A stretch of DNA of 32,839 nt from Methanomassiliicoccales archaeon (GCA_030612505.1 JAUWNU010000012.1:1-32839), one strand, 5' to 3'; shown: positions 15,498 through 26,142, numbered from the stretch's first letter. The notes: generated from the letters alone by a model not told the origin. A program made the numbers and translations.

Positions 15498-16166
15498 TTG
15501 AAAAAAAGTAAGACCAGCGTAAAAAATGTCTACGACGCAATAGCAGAGGATTTTGATATTACCAGATACAAGCCATGGCCAGACACAATAAGATTTGCAG
15601 AAAGATTTACCGAAGGCCAGCATATTTTAGATTTGGGATGCGGAAACGGTCGTGATCTACGATATTTCGAAGAACGCGGAATAAAAGTTACAGGACTGGA
15701 CATTTCCGCCGGCCAATTAAAAGTAGTAAGCCAGCGTTCAGATTCAATACCCTATATTATTCAGGGGGATGTGGCTAATTTACCATTCAAGGACAATCTT
15801 GCAGATGGAGCGATTTGTGTCGCAACCCTGCATCATCTTCCGGAGCCAGACCAGAGAATTAATGCTTTAAAGGAAGTTTATCGATGTTTAAAGCCAGGCG
15901 GATTCTGCCTGGTCGGTGTCTGGGCTGCCGAACAAAAGAAATTTAAAGAAAATATTGGACTGGCCAAGCAGGAATTTCAGCATGACTGGGAGCCGGGAGA
16001 TATGCTGTTGGACTGGAAAATGCCTGACGGAAGGATTTTCAAACGGTATTATCATCTATTCAGTGAAAAGGAATTTGATGATATGCTGGCTGAAACTGAT
16101 TTTGAGATTGTGGATAGGTTTTATTCTTGTGACAACCACTACGCCATATTGAAGAAAGATAGTTGA
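15498..16166 (+). CDS. Trm9-like SAM-dependent tRNA wobble-uridine methyltransferase
   Basis: 222 residues. N-terminal VYDAIAEDFDITRYKPWP is the Trm9/ALKBH8 signature; motif I LDLGCGNGRD at 44-53; acidic post-I residue in GLDIS; ATLHHLPEPDQR and VGVWAAEQ follow; RYYHLFSEKE precedes the C-terminal strand. In eukaryotes Trm9 methylates carboxymethyluridine at tRNA position 34; an archaeal role on a related wobble uridine is likely but inferred. TTG start with GGAG 10 nt upstream. The gene stands between two inverted copies of a repeat, and its stop codon overlaps copy 2. A decayed second 3' end lies at 17360-17412. It may be part of a mobile unit. Confidence 0.88.
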   Translation: MKKSKTSVKNVYDAIAEDFDITRYKPWPDTIRFAERFTEGQHILDLGCGNGRDLRYFEERGIKVTGLDISAGQLKVVSQRSDSIPYIIQGDVANLPFKDNLADGAICVATLHHLPEPDQRINALKEVYRCLKPGGFCLVGVWAAEQKKFKENIGLAKQEFQHDWEPGDMLLDWKMPDGRIFKRYYHLFSEKEFDDMLAETDFEIVDRFYSCDNHYAILKKDS

Positions 16167-16388
16167 ACGCAACCAGAATTTTACTGCAAGCGTTCGACAA
16201 TGGCATGAAGTCATTTTCAGGTTAAATCGAATGCCATACTGCTCACAACAATCTGCTAGCAATCGGTGAATGCGGAAATTAAATGTTGCGATGTAGAGCA
16301 TTCGCCCTGATTGAGCAATATGCCAGCAAACACAATCAAAAATTCCGTAATCTCGTAATTAGCAACTTCACAGCAAAGAGATTATGGG
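16162..16388 (+). repeat. Hairpin-rich element, copy 2 (right of the methyltransferase)
   Basis: 227 bp from GTTGAACGCAAC to GAGATTATGG. Four potential stems in order: GTTGAACGC/GCGTTCGAC; ATGGCAT/ATGCCAT; CAATC-GGTGAATGC/GCATTCGCCC-TGATTG; CGTAATCTC/GAGATTATG. It begins on the methyltransferase stop codon and is the inverted counterpart of copy 1 and the direct counterpart of copy 3. Confidence 0.85.
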
Positions 16389-16420
16389 TGATAATCATTA
16401 TGCAGTGCTGGGGAAAAAAT

Positions 16421-16735
16421 CTAAGAGCCCATTATTGCAATTGTGATTAAAATGAAGTAAATAACAATTGATAATATACTTAATAATAGACCAATGATGC
16501 CAAATTTTATTTTATATGATTTAAGGCCAGTAATTATACCAAAAAGAGAAAAAATAATTGAGACAATAAATATTTCAAATACCCAATAACTGCCAAAATG
16601 CGGAATTAAGATGTAAATGTATATAATTATAAAAATAGCAAGCATTCCAAAAATTAATGAATATTTACTTAATTTTAATTTTTTTAAATTTTCCTTGGTT
16701 TGAGGTTCATGTTCATAATGTGTTTGATCTTCCAT
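16421..16735 (-). CDS. Small three-TM membrane protein, unknown
   Basis: 104 residues from the ATG at 16735; an in-frame codon 24 nt further out lacks a ribosome site, whereas AGGTGAGAG sits 5 nt before this ATG. A polar N-terminus (~25 residues) is followed by three hydrophobic helices with many Ile. I recognise no family. The gene is much richer in A/T than its neighbours, which hints at foreign origin or relaxed selection. It lies between copies 2 and 3 of the hairpin element. Confidence 0.65.
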   Translation of the reverse strand: MEDQTHYEHEPQTKENLKKLKLSKYSLIFGMLAIFIIIYIYILIPHFGSYWVFEIFIVSIIFSLFGIITGLKSYKIKFGIIGLLLSILSIVIYFILITIAIMGS

Positions 16736-17000
16736 TCTCTCACCTATCTGGAAATGCACAAACGCCCTTAAATCGTTTGTGCTTCGTTCCCCCTTCTGGC
16801 CAAGGCCCCTGTTTGAGGTGTTCCATGCCTAGGCCGTTGGTGGCGACCACCTCCCCGCGCTTACGCACGGGGCATCCAAAGTTTGAAAGAAAAAGAATAG
16901 CCTGTCACCTCTCCCGATTTTGACAATCGGGAGGTACAACCCCGCCCTCACAGACGGGGCATGGTGGGTTGGACCTGGAGATTCAAGCTCCCTTAAGCTC
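16736..17000. other. Hairpin-dense, GC-rich intergenic stretch
   Basis: Hairpins in order: GCACAAACG/CGTTTGTGC (16756-16782, loop CCCTTAAAT); CCCCG/CGGGG (16853-16872); CTCCCGATT/AATCGGGAG (16911-16933); CCCCG/CGGGG (16940-16959). The two CCCCG hairpins share the frame CCCCGC-CT-AC--ACGGGGCAT and are direct repeats 87 nt apart. The GC-rich composition contrasts with the AT-rich gene on its left. No credible protein. Possibly the worn remains of an insertion sequence or a structured RNA. Confidence 0.45.
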
Positions 17001-17065
17001 AACCACTATGCTGTTCTGAAAAGCTAAAGCTAATCAGGACTGCTATTGAACTGTCGGCAGATTCA

Positions 17066-17278
17066 TCACTCGCTGGAATATTTGAATGACAACTGTACCC
17101 GGGCCCTGTAAGCCACAATCTTTCCATTTTCTATCTTTGTATCAAGCTTCACAACCTCGCATATGCGAAGGTCACGCAGGGACTCGGAAGCCTTGGCCAC
17201 TGCATTATTAGTGGCATCTTCCCAGCTGTTTGGCGATGAACCCACAAGCTCGATTATTTTATAAACACTATCCGGCAT
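17066..17278 (-). CDS. Dodecin-family flavin-binding protein
   Basis: 70 residues, full length. The pattern VYKIIELVGSSPNSWEDA, then AVAKAS, LRDLRICEV, KIENGKIVAYRARVQLSFKY covers the whole dodecin fold (beta-alpha-beta-beta). Dodecamers of this protein store or buffer flavins. GGGAGG lies 5 nt before the ATG. A minus-strand box A is at 17311-17320. The Trp in the PNSWED segment is a position worth comparing with the flavin-stacking Trp of other dodecins. Confidence 0.9.
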   Translation of the reverse strand: MPDSVYKIIELVGSSPNSWEDATNNAVAKASESLRDLRICEVVKLDTKIENGKIVAYRARVQLSFKYSSE

Positions 17279-17310
17279 GATTTCCTCCCGTTGACATAAT
17301 TGATTTTAGA

Positions 17311-17320
17311 AGTATATATC
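17311..17320 (-). promoter_or_regulatory. Putative box-A promoter of the dodecin gene
   Basis: Minus-strand GATATATACT centred 38 nt before the start gives a short leader that includes the GGGAGG ribosome site. Confidence 0.45.
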
Positions 17321-17359
17321 AGTAGTGATTGATTCTGGATTTTAAACACCCATAAGCTT

Positions 17360-17412
17360 GATTAGAATACTCCTGCGACAATAATTAATGCAATATTAAA
17401 GAAAGATAGTTG
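17360..17412 (+). pseudogene. Decayed 3' end of a second Trm9-like methyltransferase gene
   Basis: Directly before copy 3, the sequence TACTCCTGCGACAATAATTA and the bases after it encode YSCDNNYAILKKDS followed by TGA, if one extra A near 17388 is removed. The intact gene ends YSCDNHYAILKKDS followed by TGA, so 13 of 14 residues agree. Upstream of this an in-frame TAG and a missing base appear at the Arg-Phe position, and similarity fades. The stop codon overlaps copy 3 just as the intact gene's stop overlaps copy 2. Confidence 0.7.
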
Positions 17413-17632
17413 AACGCAACTAGAGTTTTACTGCAAGCGTTCGACAATGGCATGACATCATTTTCTGCTTGAATTGAATGCCATACTGCTCATAGCATCT
17501 ACTAGCAATTGGTGAATGCGTAGATAAATCCAGCAATGTGAAGCATTCGCCCTGATTGAAATGTATACCAACAAACACAATCAAAAAGCCCGTAATCTCG
17601 TAATTAACAATTTCACAGAAAAGAGATTATGG
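17409..17632 (+). repeat. Hairpin-rich element, copy 3
   Basis: 224 bp, direct copy of 16162-16388, from GTTGAACGCAAC to GAGATTATGG. All four stems are retained (GTTGAACGC/GCGTTCGAC, ATGGCAT/ATGCCAT, GAATGC/GCATTC, CGTAATCTC/GAGATTATG) while loops differ. It follows the methyltransferase remnant at 17360-17412. Confidence 0.85.
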
Positions 17633-17655
17633 TGGCTAAGGGAAAAAGTTGGCAC

Positions 17656-17742
17656 TCAGTCCAACAGTTCAGGAATGATGTCGCGCCATCTCTTGGCTAC
17701 CCTCAGGAAGACATCATCTTCCAATATCTCATCCTCAGTCAT
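17656..17742 (-). CDS. Possible 28-residue acidic protein
   Basis: An ATG-initiated frame encodes 28 residues beginning MTEDEILEDDVFLRVAKRW and ending with an acidic Leu-Leu-Asp. The composition is that of one amphipathic helix. Its support is a minus-strand CTTAAATAA centred 29 nt before the ATG, the spacing of a leaderless promoter. Too short to judge by coding statistics; may be a chance frame. Confidence 0.35.
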   Translation of the reverse strand: MTEDEILEDDVFLRVAKRWRDIIPELLD

Positions 17743-17765
17743 ATTAAAGAAATAATATCCTCGGC

Positions 17766-17775
17766 ATTATTTAAG
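17766..17775 (-). promoter_or_regulatory. Box-A-like site before the 28-residue frame
   Basis: Minus-strand CTTAAATAAT, centred 29 nt before the ATG at 17742; supports a leaderless transcript if the small gene is real. Confidence 0.3.
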
Positions 17776-17785
17776 CTTTGCTGCA

Positions 17786-18181
17786 TCAAACGCCCATAAG
17801 CTCAATCATGGCCTTCAAAAACTCGTCTGGCTCTGCAATTTCCCTGGCCTTGACTTCCATTGGACATGGGCCTGTTTTTTCATTGTTCATTATGGCCTCA
17901 ACATTATCTTGATGGGTAAAATTAATATCAGTCTGGCGCAGGAATTCTATGGCTGGTCTAGACATAACTCTAGCATGAAGCTCGGAAACCATTCCCGATG
18001 CCACGATTATTTTTGCAGATGCCAGTCCCACTATTTTGTCGTGCAGGACGCAATCGGTGTGTTGTCCCTGGTATATCTGCACCATTTCCACTAATGGCTT
18101 TAATCGGGATTCATTGGATTCAAAGAGAATATGCCCCTGGCTGAACAATGCCAGGGTGTATTTTTCGAAGTCAGGTATCAT
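17786..18181 (-). CDS. DUF1893 family protein
   Basis: 131 residues. TLALFSQGHILFES, DKIVGLASAKIIV, SRPAIEFL and TGPCPME(V) reproduce the DUF1893 pattern, a family related in fold to cytidine deaminases but without a fixed biochemical role. The conserved Cys in GPCPME is present. The ATG lies inside the last codons of the membrane protein gene (ATGA overlap at 18178-18181), so the two are translationally coupled and probably act together. Confidence 0.85.
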   Translation of the reverse strand: MIPDFEKYTLALFSQGHILFESNESRLKPLVEMVQIYQGQHTDCVLHDKIVGLASAKIIVASGMVSELHARVMSRPAIEFLRQTDINFTHQDNVEAIMNNEKTGPCPMEVKAREIAEPDEFLKAMIELMGV

Positions 18182-18672
18182 TGGAGTACCTTAACCTGTG
18201 GTCTGACCAGATAATGTCCAAGTGCGGCCCAGATAGTGTTGGATATTGCAAGTGCAATAACTATCATCCAGATAACGTTCATTGGCATTCCCACGAACAC
18301 ATAGTCCGAGAATATTAACCATGGAATCTGAATTGCAAATGCTGCCCATATTGCCAGATTGGTGTGCCAGCCCTTGTGAATCAGATATCCAGCCACAATA
18401 CCGAGAATTGCGTTTCCAACTATGATATATGGATTGTTCATGATTACCGCTGAATAAACCGAGCCGAAAATACCTGCCATGAGTCCGCCGTACCAGCCAT
18501 AGTAAAGTGCTGCCAGAACTATTCCGAGCTGAAAAACATGGAGCTTGAAGCCCATGCCAGTATCATAGTTCAGCATACCAAGGATATTTGGCAGGAAAAC
18601 AAGGAATACCAAAATAGAAATTTCCTTACGGTCGAGTTTCCGGTCAAATACAAACGGATTGCTAAATTGCAT
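18178..18672 (-). CDS. ECF-transporter S-component-like membrane protein
   Basis: 164 residues, about five or six hydrophobic helices (roughly 20-34, 45-60, 62-80, 83-100, 105-120, 132-152). Short loops, Gly/Ala-rich helices and the size fit the substrate-binding (S) subunits of energy-coupling-factor vitamin transporters such as QueT or ThiT; the substrate cannot be read from sequence. No ECF ATPase or T component is in the window, so it would use shared ones elsewhere. Coupled to the DUF1893 gene by a 4-nt overlap. Confidence 0.6.
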   Translation of the reverse strand: MQFSNPFVFDRKLDRKEISILVFLVFLPNILGMLNYDTGMGFKLHVFQLGIVLAALYYGWYGGLMAGIFGSVYSAVIMNNPYIIVGNAILGIVAGYLIHKGWHTNLAIWAAFAIQIPWLIFSDYVFVGMPMNVIWMIVIALAISNTIWAALGHYLVRPQVKVLQ

Positions 18673-18732
18673 GCCGCTGGCTATATTTTTGTAGAATTTA
18701 AAATTAGGGGTTAAAGTGTTTACAATATGTTT

Positions 18733-18930
18733 GGGTCTAGGGTCTAGGGGTCAGGGGCTAGGAAAATTAATGTGGCTGGTGGACTAAAATCTATATCATT
18801 CATTGCCTAGGTATCTAGCCAAACTTAAACCCTAGACCCTCACTAACGATAAACATACATAGACCCTTTACTAGCGTTAACTAAGCATGGACCCTATCAC
18901 TTTTGTATAAAAACTTAGACCCTAGACCCT
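18733..18930. repeat. Inverted and tandem GGGTCTA-type repeats
   Basis: 18733-18762 reads GGGTCTAGGGTCTAGGGG then TCAGGGGCTAGG. The reverse complement (TAGACCC) recurs at 18829-18840, 18860-18867 and 18916-18930, with a related GGACCCT near 18889. The stretch 18834-18895 is a degenerate tandem of ~28-nt units. No gene is visible in the 280-bp gap 18673-18952. The same GGGTCTAGGGT word occurs twice near 25650 and 25692. Confidence 0.7.
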
Positions 18931-18952
18931 TAACAATAACCAAACAAAGACA

Positions 18953-20743
18953 CTACTCAACCGTGACACTTTTTGCCAAGTGTCGCGGCTTGTCAATCTC
19001 ACAGCCAAGAACATTTGCCACATGGTATGCCAGCAATTGCATGACAACCGAAACAAGGACCGGGGTGAACAGCGGCGGAACCTTTGGGATGTATATCACA
19101 TGGTCTGCGTATTTGGGTAATTCGGTATCGCCTTCTGTTCCGATTCCGATAACTGTTGCGCCTCTGGCACTTACCTCGCCGATATTTCCCAGCATCTTTT
19201 CATAAGTTTGATCTTTCACGGCAATTGCAATGACCGGTGTTTCCTTGGTTACAAGGGCTAGGGGTCCGTGTTTCAACTCTCCGCCAGGATAACCTTCTGC
19301 GTGGATGTAAGATATTTCTTTCATCTTCAATGCGCCTTCCAGTGCAACCGGAAAGTTCATGTTCCTGCCAAGGAAGAACATGCTCTTTGATTTTGAAATT
19401 TCTTCGGCCAGCTGGATTATTTGCTCGGAACCATCAAGAATGGTCCTAACATGCTTTGGTAATTTTCTTAGCTGGTTGCTTAGGTATCTGGCATCGTCGA
19501 TTCCCAGGGTCTCTTTGGCAACTCCGATCTTGATGGCCAGTGCTAACAAAGCAATAAGCTGGGTTATGTAGGTCTTGGTTGCTGCAACTCCAACTTCCAG
19601 GCCTGCTCTTGTGTAAAACACATGGTCTACCTCTCTGGTTATTGTGCTTCCTACAATATTCACGATTCCCAGGGTATTTAATCCTCTTTTCTTGGCGATC
19701 CTCAGGGCTACCAGTGTATCGGAGGTTTCACCACTCTGGCTGACTCCGATAATTAGTGGATTGGAAGTTGTTATTGAAGAAAAACGATATTCTGAAGCAA
19801 TTTCTACAGTTGTAGGAACATGAGCAAACTCCTCAAACATATATTTTCCAACATAGCCAGCATGATAGGATGTTCCGCAGGCGATTATTTTGATGGTATC
19901 GGGTTTCAAGTTCAGTGAATAACCATTTTCTGTGTTAAGATTGGCTCCGATAAAGGTGTCCATGATAACATCTGGCTGTTCAAAAATCTCTTTTAACATG
20001 AAATGCTCGTATCCGCTCTTTTCCGCGCCTTCGATGTTCATTTCGACCTTTTGCCAATTTCTCTTGACTGGTTTGCCTTGGAAGTCCATTATCTTAACTT
20101 CATCCTTGAGAAGAGTGACAATCTCTTCATCCAGAAGATAAATCATCCTGTCAGTGTATTCAAGGATAGCCGGAACGTCCGAAGCTAGAAAGTTCTCCTT
20201 TTTCCCGATTCCAACAACCAGAGGACTGATATTTCTTGCACCGACGATTTTTCCTTTCTCTTTGGCATGGATTGCAGCAATTGCATAACTTCCTTCAAGC
20301 CTGGCAACGGTTTTTAGTATAGCTTCTTCAAGGTTGCCATGATATAATTCTTCCAGAAGATGAACAATGACTTCTGTGTCTGTGTCAGACTTGAACTTAT
20401 GGCCTCGCTGAATCAATTCTTCACGAAGTGCCATATTATTCTCGATTATGCCATTGTGGATAAGTGCAATTTCTTCCTTACAGTCAAGATGTGGATGCGA
20501 GTTCTTTTTCAGCGGAGGTCCGTGGGTTGCCCATCTGGTATGGCCTATTCCATACTGCCCTTTCATTTCCGGCAGTATGCTCTCGAGATTTGCCATTCCG
20601 CCCTTGTCTTTCACAAGCTGGATACTACCGTTTCCAATGACTATGCCAGCAGAATCGTAACCCCTGTATTCCAGCCGCTTTAGGCCAGATATGATTACAT
20701 CCCTGGCTTGGCGATTGCCTGTGTATCCGATAATTCCGCACAT
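18953..20743 (-). CDS. glmS: Glutamine--fructose-6-phosphate aminotransferase (isomerizing)
   Basis: 596 residues, normal length. N-terminal Cys2 (MCGIIGYTG) is the glutaminase nucleophile; RLEYRGYDSAG and TRWATHG complete that domain. Two SIS domains follow, with CGTSYHAGY (~290) and VSQSGETSDT (~335), and the C-terminal KSVTVE end. Makes glucosamine-6-phosphate, the first step to UDP-GlcNAc. Six bp downstream of glmU, so both are in one operon. No GlmS-ribozyme-like leader is possible because glmU occupies the upstream space. Confidence 0.97.
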   Translation of the reverse strand: MCGIIGYTGNRQARDVIISGLKRLEYRGYDSAGIVIGNGSIQLVKDKGGMANLESILPEMKGQYGIGHTRWATHGPPLKKNSHPHLDCKEEIALIHNGIIENNMALREELIQRGHKFKSDTDTEVIVHLLEELYHGNLEEAILKTVARLEGSYAIAAIHAKEKGKIVGARNISPLVVGIGKKENFLASDVPAILEYTDRMIYLLDEEIVTLLKDEVKIMDFQGKPVKRNWQKVEMNIEGAEKSGYEHFMLKEIFEQPDVIMDTFIGANLNTENGYSLNLKPDTIKIIACGTSYHAGYVGKYMFEEFAHVPTTVEIASEYRFSSITTSNPLIIGVSQSGETSDTLVALRIAKKRGLNTLGIVNIVGSTITREVDHVFYTRAGLEVGVAATKTYITQLIALLALAIKIGVAKETLGIDDARYLSNQLRKLPKHVRTILDGSEQIIQLAEEISKSKSMFFLGRNMNFPVALEGALKMKEISYIHAEGYPGGELKHGPLALVTKETPVIAIAVKDQTYEKMLGNIGEVSARGATVIGIGTEGDTELPKYADHVIYIPKVPPLFTPVLVSVVMQLLAYHVANVLGCEIDKPRHLAKSVTVE

Positions 20744-20749
20744 AATGTC

Positions 20750-21949
20750 TCACATAACCTTTGTATTGCTCTCGATATTGCAGTCAACCTTTGAATGATG
20801 ACCTATCCTGCAATCTGAGCCAATAATAATGCCTGACTTGGTGGAAACCTGGCTGCCGATGACTGTATTTTCACCAATTAGCACCCCAAGGCGCTGAACT
20901 TTCTTACATTCCTCGTCTAGTGTTACATGGGCCTCTGCTTCCACGGCTGAGAACTGCGGAGCAATTTCCACGCCCTCGCCAATAACAGAATGAGAAACAT
21001 ATGAGCCTGAACTGAGCTGGACGTCATCCATGAGCACGCTGTTCTCCAATACCGTGAATGGTCCAATTCGGACATTATCTCCTATGCTGGTTGACGGGTA
21101 AATGCACACAGAAGGTCCGATTTCACAGCCCTCTCCAATGACCACTGGCCCCATGATATGCGTACCTGACCTGATTATAGTTCCTTCGCCGATTGTTACC
21201 GGCCCTTTCATTGTCACGCCCTTGTCGATTCTTCCGGAAGTTTTAGTTCCACATTTTCTTAGCGCAACAGCATTCATCTCCAGTATGTCCCAGGGATAGA
21301 CAACATCACTCCAGACATTGGAGGTTTTTACTGCAGTTAGTTTTGTATCTGGAATTATGGTCTGCAGGACGCTGGTAAGGTCATATTTTCCGGTCTTCAT
21401 GACCTTGTCGATTATCTTGAATATATCATCTGAAAATTTGTATATGCCAGTACTTATGACATTGCTAATATGATATTCTGGTTTTTCAACAATATTTCTC
21501 ACATAGTCGCCAGTAAGTTCCACCACGCCGTACTTTGAAGGGTTCTCGCTCTCGGTTATGACAATACGGTACTTCCCATTCTTTTTCAGCAGGTCCCCAA
21601 TCAAACTGGGACTGATTATATTATCACCTGGCAGAAGTAAAAAATCTCCCTTAACCTTGCCCTTCACCATGGACAGTGCATAGGCGGTGCCAGCTTTTGC
21701 AACGCGCTTTTTCTGTTCCACATAATTAATCTTGACTCCAAGACTTTTCCCGTCCTGAAAATGAGTCATTATCCTCTCCTTCTTGTACCCCACAACAATG
21801 GTAATATCTGTAATTCCGTTCTTGGCCAGTGCCTGGATTGCATATTCTAGAATCGGGCGGTTGGCTATGGGAATCATAGGTTTTGGTTCGGATGTTGTGA
21901 AAGGTCTGAGTCGAGTGCCTTCCCCTGCGGCTAAAATCACTGCCTTCAA
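20750..21949 (-). CDS. glmU: Sugar-phosphate nucleotidyltransferase / glucosamine-1-phosphate acetyltransferase, GlmU-type
   Basis: 399 residues. N-terminal nucleotidyltransferase with LAAGEGTRLRPFT and SEPKPMIPI; the C-terminal half is a left-handed beta-helix of hexapeptide repeats (GPVTIGEGTIIRSG, IGPSVCIYP, VIGSQV). This is the archaeal bifunctional enzyme that acetylates glucosamine-1-phosphate and joins it to UTP. Adjacent glmS supports UDP-GlcNAc over other sugars; the phosphoglucosamine mutase is not in view. TTG start with GGTGAT just upstream. Confidence 0.9.
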   Translation of the reverse strand: MKAVILAAGEGTRLRPFTTSEPKPMIPIANRPILEYAIQALAKNGITDITIVVGYKKERIMTHFQDGKSLGVKINYVEQKKRVAKAGTAYALSMVKGKVKGDFLLLPGDNIISPSLIGDLLKKNGKYRIVITESENPSKYGVVELTGDYVRNIVEKPEYHISNVISTGIYKFSDDIFKIIDKVMKTGKYDLTSVLQTIIPDTKLTAVKTSNVWSDVVYPWDILEMNAVALRKCGTKTSGRIDKGVTMKGPVTIGEGTIIRSGTHIMGPVVIGEGCEIGPSVCIYPSTSIGDNVRIGPFTVLENSVLMDDVQLSSGSYVSHSVIGEGVEIAPQFSAVEAEAHVTLDEECKKVQRLGVLIGENTVIGSQVSTKSGIIIGSDCRIGHHSKVDCNIESNTKVM

Positions 21950-21980
21950 GTAATCACCAATAGACCTGACAAAAGCATGT

Positions 21981-21990
21981 CTATAAAATG
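21981..21990 (-). promoter_or_regulatory. Putative box-A promoter of glmU-glmS
   Basis: Minus-strand CATTTTATAG about 37 nt before the glmU start, in the 187-bp divergent gap with the pyruvate oxidoreductase gene. No clear box A for the latter was identified; ACCTTTAAGATA near 22034 is the best candidate. Confidence 0.4.
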
Positions 21991-22118
21991 TTTGTGTTTA
22001 CATTATGTCTTGATTAATCTAGTTTCTTGATAACCTTTAAGATATGGTATTTATTGGGGCTGACTAGGTAGCAGTCTAAGACATATCTATCTCATATGTT
22101 TTTTGACAATACCGATAA

Positions 22119-25646
<3,528 letters not shown>

Positions 25647-25663
25647 ACAGGGTCTAGGGTACA

Positions 25664-25731
25664 CTGCTTTCGAGTTGGCTCGAAAGCAGAAGGGTCTAGG
25701 GTCTGCTGCTTTTGGGCACACCCAAAAGCAG
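25664..25731 (+). repeat. Two related perfect 11-bp hairpins after the oxidoreductase gene
   Basis: CTGCTTTCGAG/CTCGAAAGCAG (25664-25689, loop TTGG) and CTGCTTTTGGG/CCCAAAAGCAG (25706-25731, loop CACA), each preceded by GGGTCTAGGGT. Same family as 12525-12552. Confidence 0.75.
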
Positions 25732-25737
25732 AAGAAT

Positions 25738-25765
25738 AAGCCTGGTTTACGCCAGGCTTCCTTTT
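25738..25765 (+). terminator. Hairpin terminator
   Basis: AAGCCTGG/CCAGGCTT with a TTTACG loop followed by CCTTTT; ends the oxidoreductase transcript and may also serve the opposite strand. Confidence 0.6.
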
Positions 25766-25789
25766 CATCCTATTTTTGAATCGGTATGA

Positions 25790-26005
25790 TTACCAATCTA
25801 CTGTCCAAACAGAATCCGCTGGAACCTTTACCCAGTATCCTTCACCTGGTTGCATAATCACAGTGGATAAATCTATTATATCCTCAATCAAATAAGGTAA
25901 TGACACATTGAAAACTGAAACCATATTAGCACCAGTTCCCAATAAAGCAACGGAGGCAAGCTTTGGTGTCATACTTGGGTAGCTAACAAGATTCCATCCA
26001 GACAA
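25790..26005 (-). pseudogene. C-terminal fragment of a surface protein
   Basis: About 70 codons beginning SGWNLVSYPSM and ending PGEGYWVKVPADSVWTVDW in pattern. Gly-Trp-Asn-Leu-Val ... Gly-Tyr-Trp-Val is a module found at the ends of large archaeal and bacterial secreted proteins. There is a TGA directly before the first TTG in frame and no signal peptide or membrane anchor, so it looks like the tail of a gene whose upstream part has been lost. Could also be a short orphan gene with a TTG start. Confidence 0.5.
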
Positions 26006-26114
26006 TCAAAACTAATCACGCTAATGTAAGCAGGGCGAAGCCAAAAACCTTAAAATGAGTGCTGAAGTTGTTTTTGAAGTCGATTTTTAAGGTTTTTCCA
26101 TATTTTGTCAAGAA

Positions 26115-26142
26115 ACATACATATACCTCAACTGCTTATAAC
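26115..26142 (+). promoter_or_regulatory. Putative promoter of the toxin-antitoxin pair
   Basis: CATACATATACC (26115-26126) and GCTTATAAC (26134-26142) are box-A-like; the first would place transcription start about 10 nt before the ATG at 26158. Confidence 0.4.

Noticed and set aside
16657-16923. 88-codon plus-strand frame
   Set aside because: Runs over hairpins and opposite the small membrane protein; low-complexity, no start signal.
16960-17030. tRNA-like look of the sequence around GGACCTGGAGATTCAAGCTCC
   Set aside because: No proper T-loop word on either strand and no cloverleaf could be drawn.
17561-17755. 64-codon plus-strand frame
   Set aside because: Lies largely inside repeat copy 3 and opposite the possible microprotein; no ribosome site and no family.
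18834-18930. Possible CRISPR array in the GGGTCTA patch
   Set aside because: Repeat words are 7-12 nt and unevenly spaced, with no constant repeat plus unique spacers and no cas genes.
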